A DNA stretch of 64,000 bases from Saussurea involucrata (Eukaryota; Streptophyta; Magnoliopsida; Asterales; Asteraceae). Shown here one piece after another: positions 39,726 to 51,289 of the stretch. Within the stretch, counting starts at the first letter, position 1, and the number at the start of each line of letters is the position of its first letter. The DNA is taken from NCBI GenBank assembly GCA_033807775.1, contig CM066314.1, forward strand, positions 37,245,501 to 37,309,500. Direction: 5' to 3'. Made by a program: the position numbers and the translations under genes. The notes below the pieces were generated by a model that saw nothing but the letters and a program-made list of their open reading frames with translations, did no database searches and was not told where the DNA came from.

Positions 39726-40206
39726 TGTTGGAATAATCATCATGATTTGTATTTGATAATGGAAATAAGATGGTAAGAAATCATACCCGATGATCCTGAG
39801 GATCCAGTGAAAGCGTTAAACATATTCGCCATTGATTGTCGGGTTCCCAGAACGAGGTGATCGTATAATGATGGGATGATGATGATCGATCCTTGAGAGA
39901 GTCGATCTTAGGGGCGCACGGCTGGATGTTTATCAGCTGATTAGGGTTTTAGTCATTTTTTTTAAAAGTAGGATTAGGGTACTCTATTTATAATAAGAGT
40001 ATCTTACACCTTTAACCCTTGGTGTTTATTATGTGCGGTATAATCCCCTATAGTTCCAATCACCTAATGGGAAACCCTATAGTATGTCAATAATAGTAAA
40101 TACGCCCATCATATATTTACTAGACATAGGGATTTCAGTTATTGTCAATTATCATATCAGGAATGATAAACGATCAGTGACGGTCACTTTTAAGGTGGTT
40201 CCAACA
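39726..40206 (-). repeat. 5' LTR of Copia-2
   Basis: 481 bp, apparently identical to 28687-29167. Confidence 0.95.
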
Positions 40207-41111
40207 TTCAACGAATGCCGAACTTTGGGCTCAAACGAGGATAAAGAATCTCAAGGCAAAGAACTATCTCTTCAGTGCGATTGACAAGACTATTTTGAAG
40301 ACAATTACACATAAGGAGACTTCCAAGCAGTTGTGGCACTCAATGCAGGTCAAGTATCAAGGAAATGCAAGGGTTCAACGTGCTCAACTCCAAATGTTGT
40401 GTAGAAACTTCTAGCTTTTAGAGATGAAGTCTTGGGAATCGGTGACAGGATTATTTTGGTAGAGTTATGGTTGTGGCCAATGATATGTCGAACTGTGGCG
40501 AGGACATGCCTGATGTTAAAATTGTAAAAAAAAATATTCGCACCTTCATGGAGAATTTTAACTACATTGTATGTTCACTTGAAAAATTCAAATACATCGA
40601 CAGTCTCTCGGTGGATGCGTTGCAGAGCTCGTTGTTGGTTCATGAACAAAAGTTCAAGAAAAACTCGAATGGCGATGACAAACAAATGTTGAAAGCATCT
40701 GCAAGACATAGAGACCGGGCATACGACCGAGGATACAGGGGTACAGGATTTGGTAGCGAGGAAGAGGAAGACGTCGAGGAAGGTCTATAAATAGAGCAAT
40801 CATTGAATGTTACCAGTGTCATCAAATTGGACACTTTGCATTTGAATGTCTCGAATGGAACAACAGGCACATTATGCAGGTGAAAAGGATGAGATGTTGT
40901 TGATGGCATTTATGGATACAAACAGAGCCATAAAGAAGGAAACCTGGTTTTTGGATTTCGGGTGCAGCAACCATATGTGCGGGAGTAAGGTACGGTTTAT
41001 GAACTTAAACAAAGAATTCTAACATTCTGCGAAGCTTGGGAACGACGGCATAATGAAGGTCATGGGGAAAGGTAACTTCCACTTAAAAATAAATGGTTGC
41101 AGTCATGTTAT

Positions 41112-41912
41112 CAGTGGCGAAACACGACACCTAGAACCCATAAGGGGCCGAACCTAGGGGTGACAATTTTGTATCAAACAAGACCAGCCAAAATGTGTAT
41201 TAACCATACCAATTACTACCGGTTGTACCAAGTATGCAAACTTGGTTGGTACAGGGTACTATAAATCGCATATCATGGTACGAACTTATGTAACTATTAA
41301 TTACATTTTATATTTTTTGATGTATTGAAAATTAAATATCGTAACCTTAACTTTTTTTTGAGCGTTTGAATGTATGCAGGTTATAATTCTTGCAATAAAA
41401 AAATACTTAAACATGACATGTATTATGTGTAAACTCAAGATGTCACTAAAAAAAATCATATATATAAGTTGAAGTTTGTACCAAACAGGTACCAACATAT
41501 AACCAAAGAAAGTTGGTAGCAATCATAATGATAACAAATACAATTGATTGGTACATATTATAAGATTTTGTATAACAATTATAATTGATTGGTACATGGA
41601 GGGAAAAACTTGGTACACCCCTAGCCGTGCCTAATCTTTATAATTTGTTTCAATATAATCTATATTGTCATGAGAATAAAAAGACGTAGATCATCAAGTC
41701 AAATCTCACAAAATTGGAATAATTATGCCTTCAAAAATTTAGATTATTTAAATATTCAATTGACATGACCACAGCCACTTAGGTAAAAAGCTGTGAAGGG
41801 GCCAAGTTGAAAACTAAACAAACCTAGCTAGATGACTTGGAGCATTGATATTAGGTATGGGAAGAATCAGGGGGCCTTGGCCCCCTACTGCCCACAAGGC
41901 CATCCGTCACTG
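41112..41912. mobile_element. hAT MITE in Copia-3, 801 bp
   Basis: Ends CAGTGGCG and the inverse of CAGTGACG; perfect 8-bp target duplication CATGTTAT at 41104-41111 and 41913-41920. It contains another MITE (41155-41623). No coding content. Confidence 0.9.
41155..41623. mobile_element. Second hAT MITE nested in the 41112-41912 MITE
   Basis: Begins TAGGGGTGACAATTTTG and ends GGTACACCCCTA. Flanking 8-mers GCCGAACC and GCCGTGCC agree at six of eight positions. The interior has repeated TTGGTACA/TGTACCAA motifs. Confidence 0.75.
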
Positions 41913-42806
41913 CATGTTATTACAAATGTCTACTATGTCCCAGATATAAAAAAGCAACCTTCTTAGTTTCTAACAACTTCAAGAAAAGGGTATATTTATC
42001 CTTATAGAATGTGTTGTGTGCAAGTTGTTCCACCCTCAGATAGGCCTGATTATGCAAACAGCCATGTCTAGCAATCGCATATTTGCATTATCTACGGAAG
42101 TGATAGCTGAAAGTGCAAATGTCAGTTGTTACAAGCATCAGCTGATGAGAAATCAAACTATGGCACCGAAGATATGCTCATTTAAGTTACAAAAGGTTTA
42201 AGAACTCTGAAATATCATAACATGGTAAGAGGCATACCAGATCTGAAAGGAAAAGTGGAGACATGCACGAGCTGTCTGGTAGGAAAATAGTTTAAACATC
42301 CAATTCCGAAGAAAAGTTTATGGCGTGCATCAAAGAAACTATAACTCGTCCGTTCAGACTTGTATGGACCGATCACACCCGCTTCGAACAGCAACAAAAG
42401 TATATGCTCACGTTTATAGATGATCACAGCAGAAAATTGTGGATCTATTTTATGTCGAACAAATCTGAAAGGTTAGACCACTTTAAGATATTCAAATCCC
42501 ATGTTGAAAAGGAGTGTGATTCTGATCTAGTCTGCTTGCGTACTGACAGAAGGGGCGAATTATTGAATATTTCTGTAGGGGAAGCCAATATCAACAGGCA
42601 ACTCACAATCGCATTCACATCCCAACAGAATGGGGTGTCCGAATGAAAAAATCATATTGTGATGAATATGGTTGTAGTATTTTAGATGAAAAAAACGACC
42701 CTAAAATCTACTGGCCAAAAGTTGTCAAATGGGCCATGCATGTGTTGAACAAAAGCCCTACAACTTATTTGCAAGGAAATATGCCTGAGGAGATGTGGAG
42801 TGGAAC

Positions 42807-43236
42807 CATGGGCGGACCTAGGTAAGAGCATACGGTGGCACGTGGCACCGTATTGTTTATCCGCCGTAAGGTAAAAAACAATTAGGTTCATGAAAGGTGC
42901 AACCATATCAATTTGATTTGTGCCACTATATATATTTTGAAACTACAATAAGGACATAAGTTTCCCTTGGTAGAGTTGGTTTGGAAGGCCTTTATTCTAC
43001 TCAAGACCAGGGTTCAAGTCTTGTTAGAGACATTTTTGTAGTTTTTGGTTTTTAATTTTCATATTTACTATGTTTCTAAAAAAATTGTCACAATGAGACT
43101 CCAACTTGAGACCTCAAGTTTGAAAAGCAATGGGCTAACCACCAGACCAATATTGATTTTGTGCAAAATATCTCTATGATTGTTTCTTATAATTAAATGG
43201 TGCTACCGTTTGAAAAAAATTCTGGGTCCGCCACTG
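42807..43236. mobile_element. Third hAT MITE in Copia-3, 430 bp
   Basis: Begins CATGGGCGGACCTAGG and ends CTGGGTCCGCCACTG. Perfect 8-bp target duplication AGTGGAAC at 42799-42806 and 43237-43244. It splits Copia-3 integrase sequence after MPEEMWSGT. Confidence 0.9.
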
Positions 43237-45257
43237 AGTGGAACGAAGCCTAATGTAGATTAATTTCGAGTTTTTGGTTGCTTAGCTTATGTCCATATTC
43301 CTGATCAGAAAAAGCAGAAACTTGATGATAAGAACATCGCTTGTGTGCTACTCGGAGTAAGCAATGAATCCAGAGCTTATCATTTGTACAACCCAACAAC
43401 AGATAAAGTGATAGTAAGTTGTGATGTCGTTTTCGAAGAAAACAATGGCTGGACCTGGGGGAGTACAAACAAAGAAAAAAGGCTTGTGCGGGAAGAAAGT
43501 GAAGGTGATAAAGAAGTTGATCTTGTTGAAGAAAATGAAACCAGCGACGATACATACTTTTAAGAAGCTGATGAAATAAATGGAAAAATGGGCAGAGGTA
43601 CAAGAACTCGGGGACCTTCTACATATCTTCAAGATTATACATCAGGGAAAGGATTGTCTGATAAGGAAACTATAACCAATCTTGCTTTATTCACCACATT
43701 TAAAGATACTGCAACATATGAAGAAGTTGTCAAGAATGAAAAATGGATAGAAGCTATGAAGATTGAAATAGAAGTGATCGAACGGAACAAAACTTGGCAT
43801 CTAACAAGGTTATTGGAAGGTTCAAAGAAAATTGGTCTTAAATGGGTATTAAAGACTAAATTCAATGAGAAAGGCGAAGTTGACAAGTATAAAGCCCAGG
43901 CTAGTAGCCAAAGTCTATACACAGCAGCAAGGAATAGGCTACAACAAGTTGTTTGCACCAGTGGCTAGATGGGATACCCTTTGCTTACTTCTTGTTGTCG
44001 CCACTCAAAGAGATTGGGTTGTATACTAACTAGACGTAAAAAGTGTTTTCCTACATGGAGAATTGAAATAGGATATCTATGAAGAACAACCTTCAGGTTT
44101 TATACAAAAAAGCAAAGAAGATAAAGTGTACAAACTCGACAAAGCGCTGTATGGATTAAAGCAGGCGCCTCGTGCATGGTACAGCAAACTAGAGGCACAC
44201 TTCGTGAAAGAAGGTTTTCATATATGCAGTTCTGAGCATACATTGTTTGTCAAAACTGAGGAAGGTAACAAAAATTTAATTGTTTATTTGTATGTTGACG
44301 ATCTGATCTTTATCGAAAATTCCCAATCGTTGTTTGCAAAGTTTAGGTCGTCCATGGAGAATGAATTTGATATTATTGATCTGGGAAAGATGAATTATTT
44401 CATAAATCGGGTGGAGTTTTCATTAATAAAAGAAGGTATGTTGAAAAGTTATTGGAAAGGTTCAATTTGCAAGATGTAAGTTCTATTCGATACCCAATTG
44501 TACCAGGTCAAGACTGACAAAGAACGGTGATGGTCACAAAGTGGATACAAATTTATACAAGCAACTCACTGGAAGCTTGTTGTATATCACAGTCACAAGA
44601 CCTAACTTGATATATGTGGTATGCCTATTAAGCACGTTTAAGGTTTATGGAAGATCCTTCACAACAACATATGCAGGCTGTAAAAAGTGACTTGCGTTAT
44701 TTGAAGGGATCTACAGCGTTTGGGTTGTTCTACAAGAGAGGAAAATGTGAAGAACTATTTGCTTATACCGACAGTGATTATGCAAGTGATTTAGATGATA
44801 GAAAAAAGCACGAGTGGATACATGTTATTATTCAGTAGATCAGCAGTATCTTGGCATCCCAGAACAACCGATTGTGAGTTTATCCACACCTGAAGCAGAA
44901 TTCATAACTGCAACAAAGTATGTTTTTCAGTGTGTCTAGATGAGAAGGATTCTTGAACAATTTGGTTTGGTGCATTCTCAAGGTACGACGGTTTTGTGTG
45001 GTAACAGCTCTACCATAAAGCTTTTATAGAATCTCGTGCTCCATGGTCGTAGAAAGCACATTGATGTATGATTTCACTTTCTAAGAGACCTTACAAAGGA
45101 AGGAGTAGTAGATCTTTCTCATTGTGGTACATAACATCAACTGGCAGACATTATGACAAAGCCTCTCAAGGTGGAAAGATTCATCACGCTGCATGAAGAA
45201 CTTGGAGTTTGTGAAGATGTAAACTAAACGCGACCACATTCAGTTTAGGAGAGGAAT

Positions 45258-45485
45258 TGTTAGGTTTGACTTCGTATTTTCCTTTGTTTTCTTTTAATAA
45301 TTTGTAGGTTGTTGTAGTAGTGGAGTTGGCGGGTCTAGTCTTACTGCGTAACCAACTCCTTAGCCATAGGGATTTCCTTCTAATTTCTTTGTACGGCTAT
45401 TTAAAGAGCCCTATGTCTATTGAAAAAATTATCCAGTACCAGCAGCTACTGTGTTTGTGTGTGTATTTTCAATCGAAGTCCAACA
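45258..45485 (+). repeat. Probable 3' LTR of Copia-3
   Basis: 228 bp from TGTTAGGTTTGACTTCG to GAAGTCCAACA, directly after the purine-rich AGGAGAGGAAT and 15 bp after the end of the RNase H region. The 5' partner is not in the window. Confidence 0.75.
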
Positions 45486-45957
45486 AGCCCAAACGAAAAA
45501 TGTACAATATATAGCAAAAGATCCAAAGTGTCCAAAAACATGTTTAAACAACATTTTTAGGCCTCCAAACCCGTAGGCCCCTTTGGGCCTGCGTGTGCTT
45601 CTCTTTTCAAGCTTTGAAACGGCGTATTATTTGCCTGAAACAGAACCCCGTAACAAAAAATATGTGTTTTTAAGCATGACTCCGTGTTAGTCTCATCATA
45701 GGGTCTAGTCCTCTATTCCATGCCAAGGCATGCATCAAATTATCTTTCACACATGTCAAAATCAAATTTTCCTTTTTTTCTTTCAAGATATTGATTTAAC
45801 CCGTATAGGTTTGTTTAGGTAACATACTTTTAGCTTTTTTTTAAAGTCTTGGAAATTTTATATCAAAAGGATAAATTTATCATTCATTCAATTCATAAGC
45901 TTTAGGTCGTCGCTAAATAAACTTATATAGGGTCAAATCAATGCATTAAAAATAGAG
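45486..45957. other. Unassigned spacer
   Basis: A/T-rich, with one CCTTTGGGCCTGCG stretch near 45590; no gene or repeat boundary found. Confidence 0.5.
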
Positions 45958-46196
45958 TAAAATACAATTTTGGTCCTTGGCGTTTGATGATTTCTTTGAA
46001 ACCGGGATATGTGGTTTCATAATTCAAGTTTTGGTCCTCAGGGTTTGAACTTTGCTCTAATTTTGGGACCTGATCACTAACTCCGTTAAAACCTCTGTTA
46101 GAATCAGAGGTATTTTCGTTCGTCCATCATTTTGTCCCATTTTTTTTACTTATATTTTTTAAAACAATCAAAACATACGTACCATCTAGTAATTAA

Positions 46197-46198
<2 letters not shown>

Positions 46199-46241
<43 letters not shown>
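46199..46241. repeat. (TA)n microsatellite
   Basis: About 21 TA dinucleotides just upstream of the captured WDR5 intron sequence. Confidence 0.95.
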
Positions 46242-46244
<3 letters not shown>

Positions 46245-46298
46245 GAATGGGTGGGGATGTGTCTCTTAACATTTTCTTTTCTGTTATTGTGAATGTAG

Positions 46299-46458
46299 AA
46301 GCTTTGGAACTACTCAATCGGGAAATTCTTGAAGATGTATACTGGTCACGTGAACAAGAAGTATTGCATAACTCTCATGTTCTCCGTCACAAAGGGGAAA
46401 TACATTGTTAGTGGTTCGGAGGATCACTGTGTCTACGTTTGGGATTTACAGGGGAATT
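46299..46458 (+). pseudogene. WDR5: Captured WDR5-like (WD40) exon fragment
   Basis: The exon begins right after a splice-acceptor-like TTATTGTGAATGTAG, so some intron was captured too. It reads KLWNYSIGKFLK, then YTGHVNKKYC, then GKYIVSGSEDHCVYVWDLQG, matching one WD40 repeat and the start of the next in plant WDR5a/b, the WD40 subunit of the COMPASS histone H3K4 methyltransferase complex. About 53 codons are present without start or stop. The reading then leaves WDR5 similarity (NSLNLPCETQ) and meets the hAT MITE. Confidence 0.82.
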
Positions 46459-47255
46459 CACTAAACCTTCCATGTGAAACACAATCGTGTAAATAGGTCA
46501 GGTTGGATTGGGTTCGGGTTCAACCCATTTATTAATTGGGTTGAAAACCTCAACCCAACCCAACCCGTTTAAGTAAATGGGTTGAGATTTTCAACCCAAC
46601 CCAACCTGGTACTTAAATGGGTTGGTAACAGGTTGACCTGTTTATGATTTTCTCAACCCAACCTGTTTAATAAATGGGTTGAACCTGGGTTGACCCATTT
46701 AATTTTAAAAGTTTAAATAAAATAAAAAAGGACTAAAACGTAACTCCATGACAAATACACAAGTTACAACCACAAAACCAAATAAATTGTTCAAAGTTTC
46801 AATAAAACACAACCATAAAGTGAAATAAATTGTTCAAAGTTTCAATAACACAACACTAAATTCAAACAAATAAGTTTCTAGGGCTGGCGTCGATCTATTG
46901 GCTGGAACGTGAAGGAAGTGTCGCCTAGGGTTTAGAGAGTTTAGACTTTGAAAGTTTGAACGATGGAATATTGAAATGGAAGGACCGAAGGAGTTCTGTT
47001 TAGACTTTAGTGGAATCATATTTAGTTTTTTTATTAACTTTTTAATTATTAATTATAATTAAATACTGATAATAAATTAAAAACAAGTCATAAATGGGTT
47101 ACAAACAGGTTGTAAATGGGTTGAAATCAGGTTAGAAACAGGTCGAAAATTTCAACCCAACCCAACCCATTTATTAATTGGGTTAAGTGGGTTGACCCAT
47201 TTAACTTAAATGGGTTGAAAATCTCAACCCAACCTGCTACTGTTGGGTTGGGTTC

Positions 47256-48038
47256 TGTTTGGGTAAAATTTCACCAGTCTCGACCACGACCAAAAAAGAG
47301 AAAGCATTTATTATACTTTCTTGTGATAAGATGAAAATCATAAACACTTTATTGAATGACCAAAGTTTAAATCAAAAGTTACTCACGACACTCGACCGTC
47401 GTAAGAGACCTCTCGACCTCGACCGACTAACGTAAGACAACTGTTATGATTTCTTTATTTATTGCAGGGTCAACGCCATTAATGGCCAACGGACATAACC
47501 GACAAGGTTAATTACGAGCATTAACCACAGCGACCGTTACGACCGTTACTTCGACATCCATGAAGATCATTTAAAGCCTTGAAAGCTATATAAACAAAGG
47601 CTCCATCTCCATTTGTGCAGAACTGAATCCCCAAGAACACCTACAGCGTATTAAAAGCTCTCAAACGAAGAAGTATTCTCTCGAACATACGACGCACGAC
47701 GCCTTACTTCTACGCACGACACACTCGTTTTTATATTCAATTCACCTATTCACTTTACATCTAAAATTCTTTCTTTTACTTGTATTGTAACCATTGTACT
47801 CTCGACACTTGAAACATAAGGATATCGCCCATGTTTGGCGATCATAGTGCAGCGACGACATCCACTGTCGTCAGTGGGTTTTTTCCTCGTTGAGGTTTTT
47901 CCCGCGTCACCAAAATCTTTTGTCTCATTTACGTTTTTTGTCTTAGTCGCATAGCTTTGTCGAACGATTTCTATCTTTAGTTGTTAAGCTCCACAATCAA
48001 CCTTAAGTTATCCTTCTGGACGATTTTTGGCATTAACA
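47256..48038 (+). repeat. 5' LTR of the Tat element
   Basis: 783 bp, similar to 59627-60408 (782 bp) with scattered substitutions. Confidence 0.94.
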
Positions 48039-48040
48039 GT

Positions 48041-48058
48041 TTGGCGCCCACCGTAGGG
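48041..48058 (+). other. Primer-binding site of the Tat element
   Basis: TTGGCGCCCACCGTAGGG, two bases after the LTR. TTGGCGCC-type primer sites are usual for the Tat and Athila branches. Confidence 0.85.
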
Positions 48059-48139
48059 CCCCATCTAGAGAAAGTCTTCGACAAACGTGCGTCTTACTAA
48101 CAGTTTCTTGGAGTTTCCTCTTTTTTCTGTTTCAGGAAA

Positions 48140-50398
48140 ATGGCAGGTAATGGAAACCAAGTGCAGATCATCGCCCAGATGCATTGGGAGATTGAAAATG
48201 CGCGCCGTCAGATCGATGCCATTGCTGATCAAAGTCGAAGGGCAGCTGAAGAAATCGCGCGACTGAGGAATCCATTCGGACCGCAGAACGGTCCCGGACC
48301 ATTCGTTCAGAATCCAGCTCCAGGATCGTTCGGTCAGAATCCAGGATCCGCTCCGTTCGTCCATAATCCAGGTTTGGGACCATTCGTTCAGAATCCAGGA
48401 CCAAGACCGTTCGTACAGAACCAACAGCAAGCTCCATTCATGCAGAATCAGCAGCAGGGGTCGTTCATCCCAAATCCTCAGTTCGGGTCGGTTCCCCCTC
48501 AGCATTTGAGGCCGCCACCCATGAACAATGGATCTCAGTCGTACTTCGTCTCTTTCAATGGCGACGCCAATGGCTCGTCGTACGGAAACGGCACCAGCTC
48601 GGGAGTTAACCTTCCAGCAGGTGCGAATTCCGATCCTAACGACCCCGTCGCCCAGCGGTTGAAGATGTTGGAAGACCAGAATGAGCGCGTCCTGTCTCTA
48701 CTCGCTAAGCTGCCGGGGGCAGCCGTGCCCGTGGATGTCGAGCCTCGCTTGGGATTTCAGGCGTCGCCCTTCGTCGATGCGATAGCGACCGTCGACGTCC
48801 CGAAGAAGTATAACATCCCCGCTTTCACGCCCAAGTATTCAGGAATAACCGATCCAATGGAGCACATCGCACAGTACAAGCAGCTGATGTGGACGGTCTC
48901 GATCCCGCATATGTATCAAGAAGTCTGCATGTGAAAAAGTTTCGGGGCGACCCTGACGGGTCCTGGCCTCCGATGGTTGATTAACCTCAAACCCAAATCC
49001 ATCGGGTCGTTCGCTGAGTTAGTCAATCAGTTCTCCCAGCAGTTCGCCAGCAGTCGCAAGATGGAGAAGCAGACCAGCGACTAGTACTATGTCGTGCAGA
49101 AGGCCGGTGAATCTATCCGGAGTTACTTTAATAGATTCAACGCAGAGATGATCAGTGTCCACAACTGCGACGTCAAGACCGCGATCGAAGCCTACAAACG
49201 TGGTCTAGACGACAGTTTGGGTCTATACACTGACTTGACCAAGTATCCTCCAGAGAATTTCGAAGACGTCCGAGCAAGAACCCTAGCCTATATGAGGGTG
49301 GAAGACGATGCGGCCTTTCGTCGTAAGCATTCTGACGACAAGAGGTCGCTAAGTGTAAAGAAGCCGGAGTTCAAGACAAAAGCAGTATCCAAGTCAGAGC
49401 ATGCACGAAAAATCTCGAACGTCCGATTCAAAATGAAAGCGGAGTTCAAGACCGCGACCGCGACCAAATTTCCTCAGTACCCTAAGATATCCTCCTATGG
49501 ATTCAAAGGGACTACTAAGGACTTGGTCTAGGCCCTGAAGACCGTCCAGGCAACCATTCGGTGGCCAAAGAAGTCCGACAAAGATGACGGTAAGAAAGAT
49601 AAATCGAAGTGGTGCGATTTCCACATCGACCACGGTCATCTGACGGACGACTGCATAGCTCTCAAAAAGGAGCTTGCATATCACGTCCCGAAGGGCAACC
49701 TCAAGGATATCACCGACGACATCGTTACTCTAGCTAACGACGCTCGACCACCGACTCCCGATCATACAAAGGTCGTCAACTGCATAACTGGCGGGTCTGA
49801 CGTCTGCGGTCTGACGTATTCCGCAGCCAAACGTCATGCCAGCCAAGCGCCTGACGATCGACCTACCCCTCATTCATCAAGACCCAAAGGAGATCTGTAT
49901 CTAGAAGCTATGAAGATTTCGTTTGACCAAGACGACCTCGGCGATTCGTATCGAAAGCATCATGACGGGTTGATCATTCAACTCACGATTGGTAATTGTT
50001 TAACCCGACGAGTCTTGGTCGATGGAGGCAGTTCAGCAAACGTTATCTTCCTTAATACCATCAAGGCCATGGGAATCGATCGTTCAGAAATCACCCGACG
50101 CTCGATAACCTTGGTTGGTTTCAATGGAGACGCGACGAGCACCTTTGGAGAGATCACCTTGCCTGTCTATGCCGGAGGAATCAACAAGCAGACCAAGTTC
50201 AACGTCATCGACTGTGCGTCGGCCTATAACATCATCTTAGGTCGACCATGGATCCATGACATGAAAGCCGTTCCCTCGACGTATCATCAGACCATGAAAT
50301 TCCCTACGCCGTGGGGAGTCCAGGAGATCAAAAGTGAGCCGAAAGTCGCCCATGATTGCTATAAGACCACCCTGAAGCCGCAGAAGTACGCCATCTAG
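48140..50398 (+). pseudogene. Tat gag-protease region, disrupted by stops
   Basis: The gag starts MAGNGNQVQIIAQMHW and has a Pro/Asn/Gly-rich repeat region (GPFVQNP-type, residues about 50-120). The capsid domain near 48860-49330 (TDPMEHIAQYKQLMW, then ESIRSYFNRFNAEM) is followed by a cysteine/histidine motif (WCDFHIDHGHLTDDC) and protease (VLVDGGSSANVIF near 50014, the DGG form usual in Tat). In-frame stops occur at 48932, 49082, 49529 and 50396. Pol continues in another frame from about 50560, itself with stops before 50767. Confidence 0.88.
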
Positions 50399-50599
50399 CA
50401 ATTACAGGTCCAGGATTTTCCTGGGACAGTCGACGACTATCGCCTGGAGGAAGTCGTCCTGGACCAGAGCAAGCCTGACCAGAAAGTCTTTGTAGGTTCG
50501 TCCCTCGATCCCTGCCTTAAAGACAAACGGATATCTTTTTTGCAGGAACATGCCGACTGCTTTGCCTGGTCGCATGAAGACATGGTCGGCATAGACCCC

Positions 50600-51289
50600 A
50601 GTGTTATTTTTCATAACTCAATGTCGACCCGTCATTTAAGCCTATCATACAAAAGCGGCGAAAATTTGCTCCTGAAAGGAATAATGTAATAAATGACGAG
50701 GTCGACAACCTCCTCAAGACAGAGAAGATTCGAGAAGTAAAGTACCCCGAATGGATTGCTAATGCCGTGGTCGTAGCAAAGAAAAATGGCAAGTGGAGGG
50801 TCTGTATTGACTTCACAGACCTCAACAAAGCTTGTCCAAAGGACCCTTTTCCATTGCCACATATCGATGCCATGGTCGACGCGACAGCAGGACATGAACT
50901 ATTGACGTTCATGGATGCTTATTCTGGATACAATCAGATCCTGATGCACATCGAGGACCAGGAGAAGACTGCATTCATGACAGATCAAGGTATTTACTGT
51001 TATAAGGTTATGCCTTTTGGACCAAAAAATGCAGGTTCCACCTACCAGCGTCTGGTGAATAAAATGTTCAAAGACCACCTTGGCGACACAATGGAGGTGT
51101 ACATCGATGACATGCTAGTCAAATCGAAGCAAGCGACCGACCACGTCGAGCATTTGAGGCAGTCGTTCGACATCCTTCGGAAATCTAGCATGAAGCTCAA
51201 CCCGACGAAGTGTTCCTTTGGTGTCAGTGCCGGGAAATTCCTGGGTTATATGGTCACTCGACGAGGAATCGAGGCCAACCCCGACCAGA
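50600..51289 (+). pseudogene. Tat reverse transcriptase, 5' part of the split pol frame
   Basis: Clear RT from 50767: CIDFTDLNKACPKDPFPLPH, FMDAYSGYNQI, VMPFGPKNAGSTYQRLVNKM, active site VYIDDMLVKSK and FLGYMVTRRGIEANPDQ. The sequence before 50767 is RT-like but holds stops. The frame is interrupted at 51289 by the solo LTR and continues in phase at 53929. Confidence 0.9.

Larger units (their letters stand above)
28687..40206 (-). mobile_element. Copia-2: full-length Ty1/Copia retrotransposon with a nested TR-GAG
   Basis: The 481-bp LTRs at 28687-29167 (3') and 39726-40206 (5') begin TGTTGGAATAATCATC and end GGTTCCAACA on the plus strand. Target duplication TTCAA lies at 28682-28686 and 40207-40211. 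Primer site, gag-pol frame and polypurine tract are ordered for transcription from right to left. I saw no difference between the two LTRs, so the insertion is recent. The 5-kb TR-GAG insertion (33981-38967) in its leader is later still. Confidence 0.95.
40212..45242 (+). pseudogene. Copia-3: old Ty1/Copia gag-pol pseudogene (Tnt1-like), broken many times
   Basis: Recognisable pieces in order: gag (LKAKNYLFSAIDKTI near 40240; the VCSLEKF...LQSSLLVHEQKF segment near 40570-40655); CCHC knuckle (CYQCHQIGHFAFEC near 40812); protease-like WFLDFGCSNHMCG near 40948, with Phe in place of the Ser of DSG; integrase (MLTFIDDHSRKLWIYFM and LRTDRRGE at 42400-42560; TSQQNGVSE near 42620); RT (LKWVLKTKFNEKGEVDKYKA near 43840, YGLKQAPRAWYSKL near 44155, YVDDLIF near 44292); RNase H (YTDSDYASDLDDRK near 44765) and the tail ADIMTKPLKVERF near 45155. 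Many stops and frameshifts separate them, and three hAT MITEs interrupt it. The 5' LTR and start are missing. Confidence 0.88.

Noticed and set aside
48065..48505. Minus-strand frame with RSWSWILNEWS-type repeats
   Set aside because: Antisense image of the Pro/Asn-rich gag repeats of the Tat element.
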